From positions 1-5,581 of the forward strand of contig VGIZ01000050.1 in the NCBI GenBank assembly GCA_016867675.1: a DNA stretch of 5,581 nucleotides, read 5' to 3'. This DNA is from Candidatus Aenigmatarchaeota archaeon. GTDB taxonomy: Archaea > Aenigmatarchaeota > Aenigmatarchaeia > QMZP01. The notes under the pieces were generated by a model. It was not told the DNA's origin. It saw only the letters and a program-made list of their open reading frames with translations, and searched no databases. Shown here one piece after another: positions 4,632 through 5,581 of the stretch (position 1 is its first letter; each line of letters opens with the position of its first letter). Position numbers and translations under genes: made by a program.

Positions 4632-4982
4632 ATGAGTTTGGTCGCAGTGTTCGGAAACACGCCGACGCTGAAAGTCTTGGACTTTTTAAGAGTTCACTCA
4701 TTCTGGGACTACAGCATAAAGGACATAAGCAAGGAGGCTGGATTGAGCTACAGGACTGTGCAGAAAGTAATACCAAATCTGATAGAATCGGGCCTGCTGA
4801 AATACAACAGAACTGAGGGCAAGGCTAAACTCTACAAAATAAACAAGGAAAGCGCGATATTCAAGCAATTGCAGACAATAGCCGTGGAGGACGACATAAA
4901 TGCAGTATGCCAAGAAAACGCAGACACCGGAAACAACAAACAATGTCATCCCCGTGAACAGGAAGAAAAACTATACGCTTGA
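4632..4982 (+). CDS. Winged helix-turn-helix transcriptional regulator
   Basis: This 116-residue protein begins VFGNTPTLKVLDFL (6-19), a hallmark of common small archaeal winged-helix regulators. The helix-turn-helix follows: SIKDISKEAGLSYRTVQKVI (28-47) with recognition helix about 39-51, then ESGLLKY (52-58), a basic wing RTEGKAKLYKI (60-70) and a short helix IFKQLQTI (76-83). The tail, about 85-116, is polar and Gln/Glu/Asn-rich, probably disordered, with Cys91 and Cys101. It is expected to bind DNA as a dimer and act as a repressor or activator; its own promoter region with inverted repeats is a plausible target. ATG 4632 is chosen for its ribosome site; a TTG at 4584 would add 16 basic residues. 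Codons are more AT-rich (AAA, ATA, AAT) than in pus10 and rpl21e, hinting at separate acquisition. Specific family and ligand are unknown. Confidence 0.88.
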   Translation: MSLVAVFGNTPTLKVLDFLRVHSFWDYSIKDISKEAGLSYRTVQKVIPNLIESGLLKYNRTEGKAKLYKINKESAIFKQLQTIAVEDDINAVCQENADTGNNKQCHPREQEEKLYA

Positions 4983-4986
4983 TTAC

Positions 4987-4998
4987 ACACTTTAGTGT
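4987..4998. repeat. 12-base inverted repeat ACACT-TT-AGTGT
   Basis: Five-base arms with a two-base centre lie four bases after the stop of the winged-helix gene, followed by T-rich sequence (CATTCATTATTC). It could be an operator or part of a terminator. Nothing else is seen in the gap before rpl21e except its promoter. Confidence 0.3.
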
Positions 4999-5035
4999 CA
5001 TTCATTATTCAATTAACCAGTGGGGCCTTGATAAC

Positions 5036-5044
5036 CATATAAAG
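5036..5044 (+). promoter_or_regulatory. TATA-like box of rpl21e
   Basis: CATATAAAG is centred about 39 bases before ATG 5079, predicting transcript start near 5066 and a leader of about 13 bases. That leader would hold GAGTGAT (5069-5075), which matches the GTGAT part of the archaeal ribosome site three bases before the ATG. Confidence 0.6.
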
Positions 5045-5078
5045 CCATTAGGGCATATTCAAGGAATTGAGTGATATC

Positions 5079-5363
5079 ATGGTGCTGACATCATGGGGCT
5101 TCAGGAGGAAGACAAGGAGAAGGCTCAGCAAGGGCATGAGGGACAAATTCACCGCAGAGCACTTCCTCAAGGAATTTAAGGCAGGGGATAAAGTAGTGAT
5201 AAGGCAGGACGCCATATCCCAGAAGGGCATGCCCTACCCGCGCTACATGGGCAAGATAGGGACAGTGAAGGGCATGCGCGGCAGCGCCTACGTGATTGAC
5301 GTCAGGACTGGCGGCAGCGTCAACGAGCTGCAGGTCAGGCCCGAGCATCTGAGGAAGGCGTAG
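5079..5363 (+). CDS. rpl21e: Large-subunit ribosomal protein L21e
   Basis: L21e is an archaeal/eukaryotic-type protein of the large ribosomal subunit that binds 23S rRNA. All landmarks are seen: GFRRKTRRRLSK at the N-terminus (7-18), FKAGDKVVI (33-41), the core KGMPYPRYMGKIGTV (49-63), GSAYVIDV (68-75) and the closing RPEHLR (87-92). Its 94 residues match the family's usual 95-100. The start at ATG 5079 (MVLTSWGFRRKTR) fits the normal L21e start; a TTG at 5067 would add four residues and is less likely. Its position before rpoF is typical of archaea, where the two are often co-transcribed. Here the two are separated by 102 bases that contain a hairpin and possible separate signals for rpoF. 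The Trp in the N-terminal TSWGF replaces the basic residue that is common there. Confidence 0.97.
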   Translation: MVLTSWGFRRKTRRRLSKGMRDKFTAEHFLKEFKAGDKVVIRQDAISQKGMPYPRYMGKIGTVKGMRGSAYVIDVRTGGSVNELQVRPEHLRKA

Positions 5364-5374
5364 CATGGGCGGCA

Positions 5375-5390
5375 GCCTGCTTGCGCAGGC
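5375..5390 (+). other. Hairpin between rpl21e and rpoF
   Basis: GCCTGC-TTGC-GCAGGC forms a perfect six-base-pair, GC-rich stem with a four-base loop, starting 12 bases after the L21e stop. No T-run follows, so it is not a typical archaeal terminator. It might protect or process the message between the ribosomal and polymerase genes. On the opposite strand the loop reads GCAA. Confidence 0.4.
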
Positions 5391-5417
5391 GTGAAACATG
5401 AATTGAAATGCGTTGAC

Positions 5418-5426
5418 AAAAATAAT
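5418..5426 (+). promoter_or_regulatory. Weak TATA-like box before rpoF
   Basis: AAAAATAAT is the only A/T-rich box in the rpl21e-rpoF gap. Its centre predicts a start near 5448, about 18 bases before ATG 5466, leaving room for the AGGCGAT ribosome site (5455-5461), which sits four bases before that ATG. Confidence 0.35.
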
Positions 5427-5465
5427 CATGGTCAATAACCCGAAATCAAAACCAAGGCGATAATC

Positions 5466-5581
5466 ATGGAAATCGTTGAGGAAAAATACGTGGACTGGCA
5501 CGAGGCCAGGAAGATAATGGAGAAGAAGGCCAAGGAATCGGAGCCAGGCTACGAGCAGAAAAACGCGCTGGAGCACCTCAA
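5466..5581 (+). CDS. rpoF: DNA-directed RNA polymerase subunit F (Rpo4/Rpb4-like), N-terminal part
   Basis: Thirty-eight codons are visible before the window ends. Subunit F pairs with subunit E to form the stalk of archaeal RNA polymerase, which contacts the nascent RNA and helps open DNA. The visible protein has a short strand-like start (MEIVEEKYVDW), an acidic/basic helix (HEARKIMEKKAKE) and YEQKNALEHL, which matches the family's conserved YEQ...AL-YL helix; the usual downstream HRDC-like domain lies outside. ATG 5466 is supported by AGGCGAT four bases upstream. The assignment leans on this motif plus the neighbour L21e, a common archaeal pair. An out-of-frame ATG at 5428 opens a mini-ORF that ends two bases before this start. 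Confidence 0.86.
   Translation, partial: MEIVEEKYVDWHEARKIMEKKAKESEPGYEQKNALEHL

Noticed and set aside
5091..5576. Minus-strand open frame of 161 codons opposite rpl21e and rpoF
   Set aside because: Both plus-strand genes here are certain or nearly so, and the hydrophobic-looking product is a by-product of their codons.
1..5581. CRISPR array, tRNA, rRNA, box C/D RNA or transposase
   Set aside because: Reading both strands showed no regularly spaced repeats, no T-loop GTTCRA cloverleaf, no rRNA blocks, no convincing paired C and D boxes and no transposase motifs.

Overview
The window looks archaeal. It carries three landmark archaeal genes in one direction: the tRNA pseudouridine synthase Pus10 (2766-4052), ribosomal protein L21e (5079-5363) and the start of RNA polymerase subunit F/Rpo4 (5466 to the window end). 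Promoters have TATA-like boxes about 25 bases before the inferred transcript start. Ribosome sites match the archaeal 16S tail through its GTGAT part. Arginine is mostly AGG and isoleucine is often ATA in a fairly GC-rich background. Compact genes and uncharacterised coiled-coil proteins would fit a DPANN-like lineage (Micrarchaeota or Diapherotrites type), but that placement is inference; no rRNA gene is present.

Layout. Positions 1-420 hold the end of a coiled-coil protein. A 32-residue single-helix membrane peptide follows (460-558), then a 250-residue protein I do not recognise (637-1389), then a 196-base gap rich in small repeats. A 427-residue helical/coiled-coil protein (1586-2869) comes next, and its end overlaps the start of pus10. 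After pus10 comes a lower-GC islet, about 4053-5078, with two small winged-helix proteins transcribed divergently (4080-4349 minus; 4632-4982 plus). Their 282-base shared control region contains inverted repeats, several TATA-like boxes and a GNRA-capped hairpin. The plus-strand housekeeping genes rpl21e and rpoF then resume.

How they fit together. Pus10 modifies the T-arm of tRNA, L21e is a large-subunit ribosomal protein and RpoF is part of the polymerase stalk, so the right half is an information-processing neighbourhood. Pus10, L21e and RpoF are commonly close together in archaea; here two regulator-like genes sit between them. The left half (two coiled-coil proteins, a membrane peptide, an unknown protein) has no assignable function. 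Several left-half genes look leaderless (TATA box about 25 bases before the ATG), whereas the right-half genes have Shine-Dalgarno sites.

I find no CRISPR array, tRNA, rRNA, transposase or recognisable defence or biosynthetic system. The most unusual items are the divergent regulatory region, the deep gene overlap at the pus10 start, a shortened catalytic motif in Pus10 and the unrecognised proteins.
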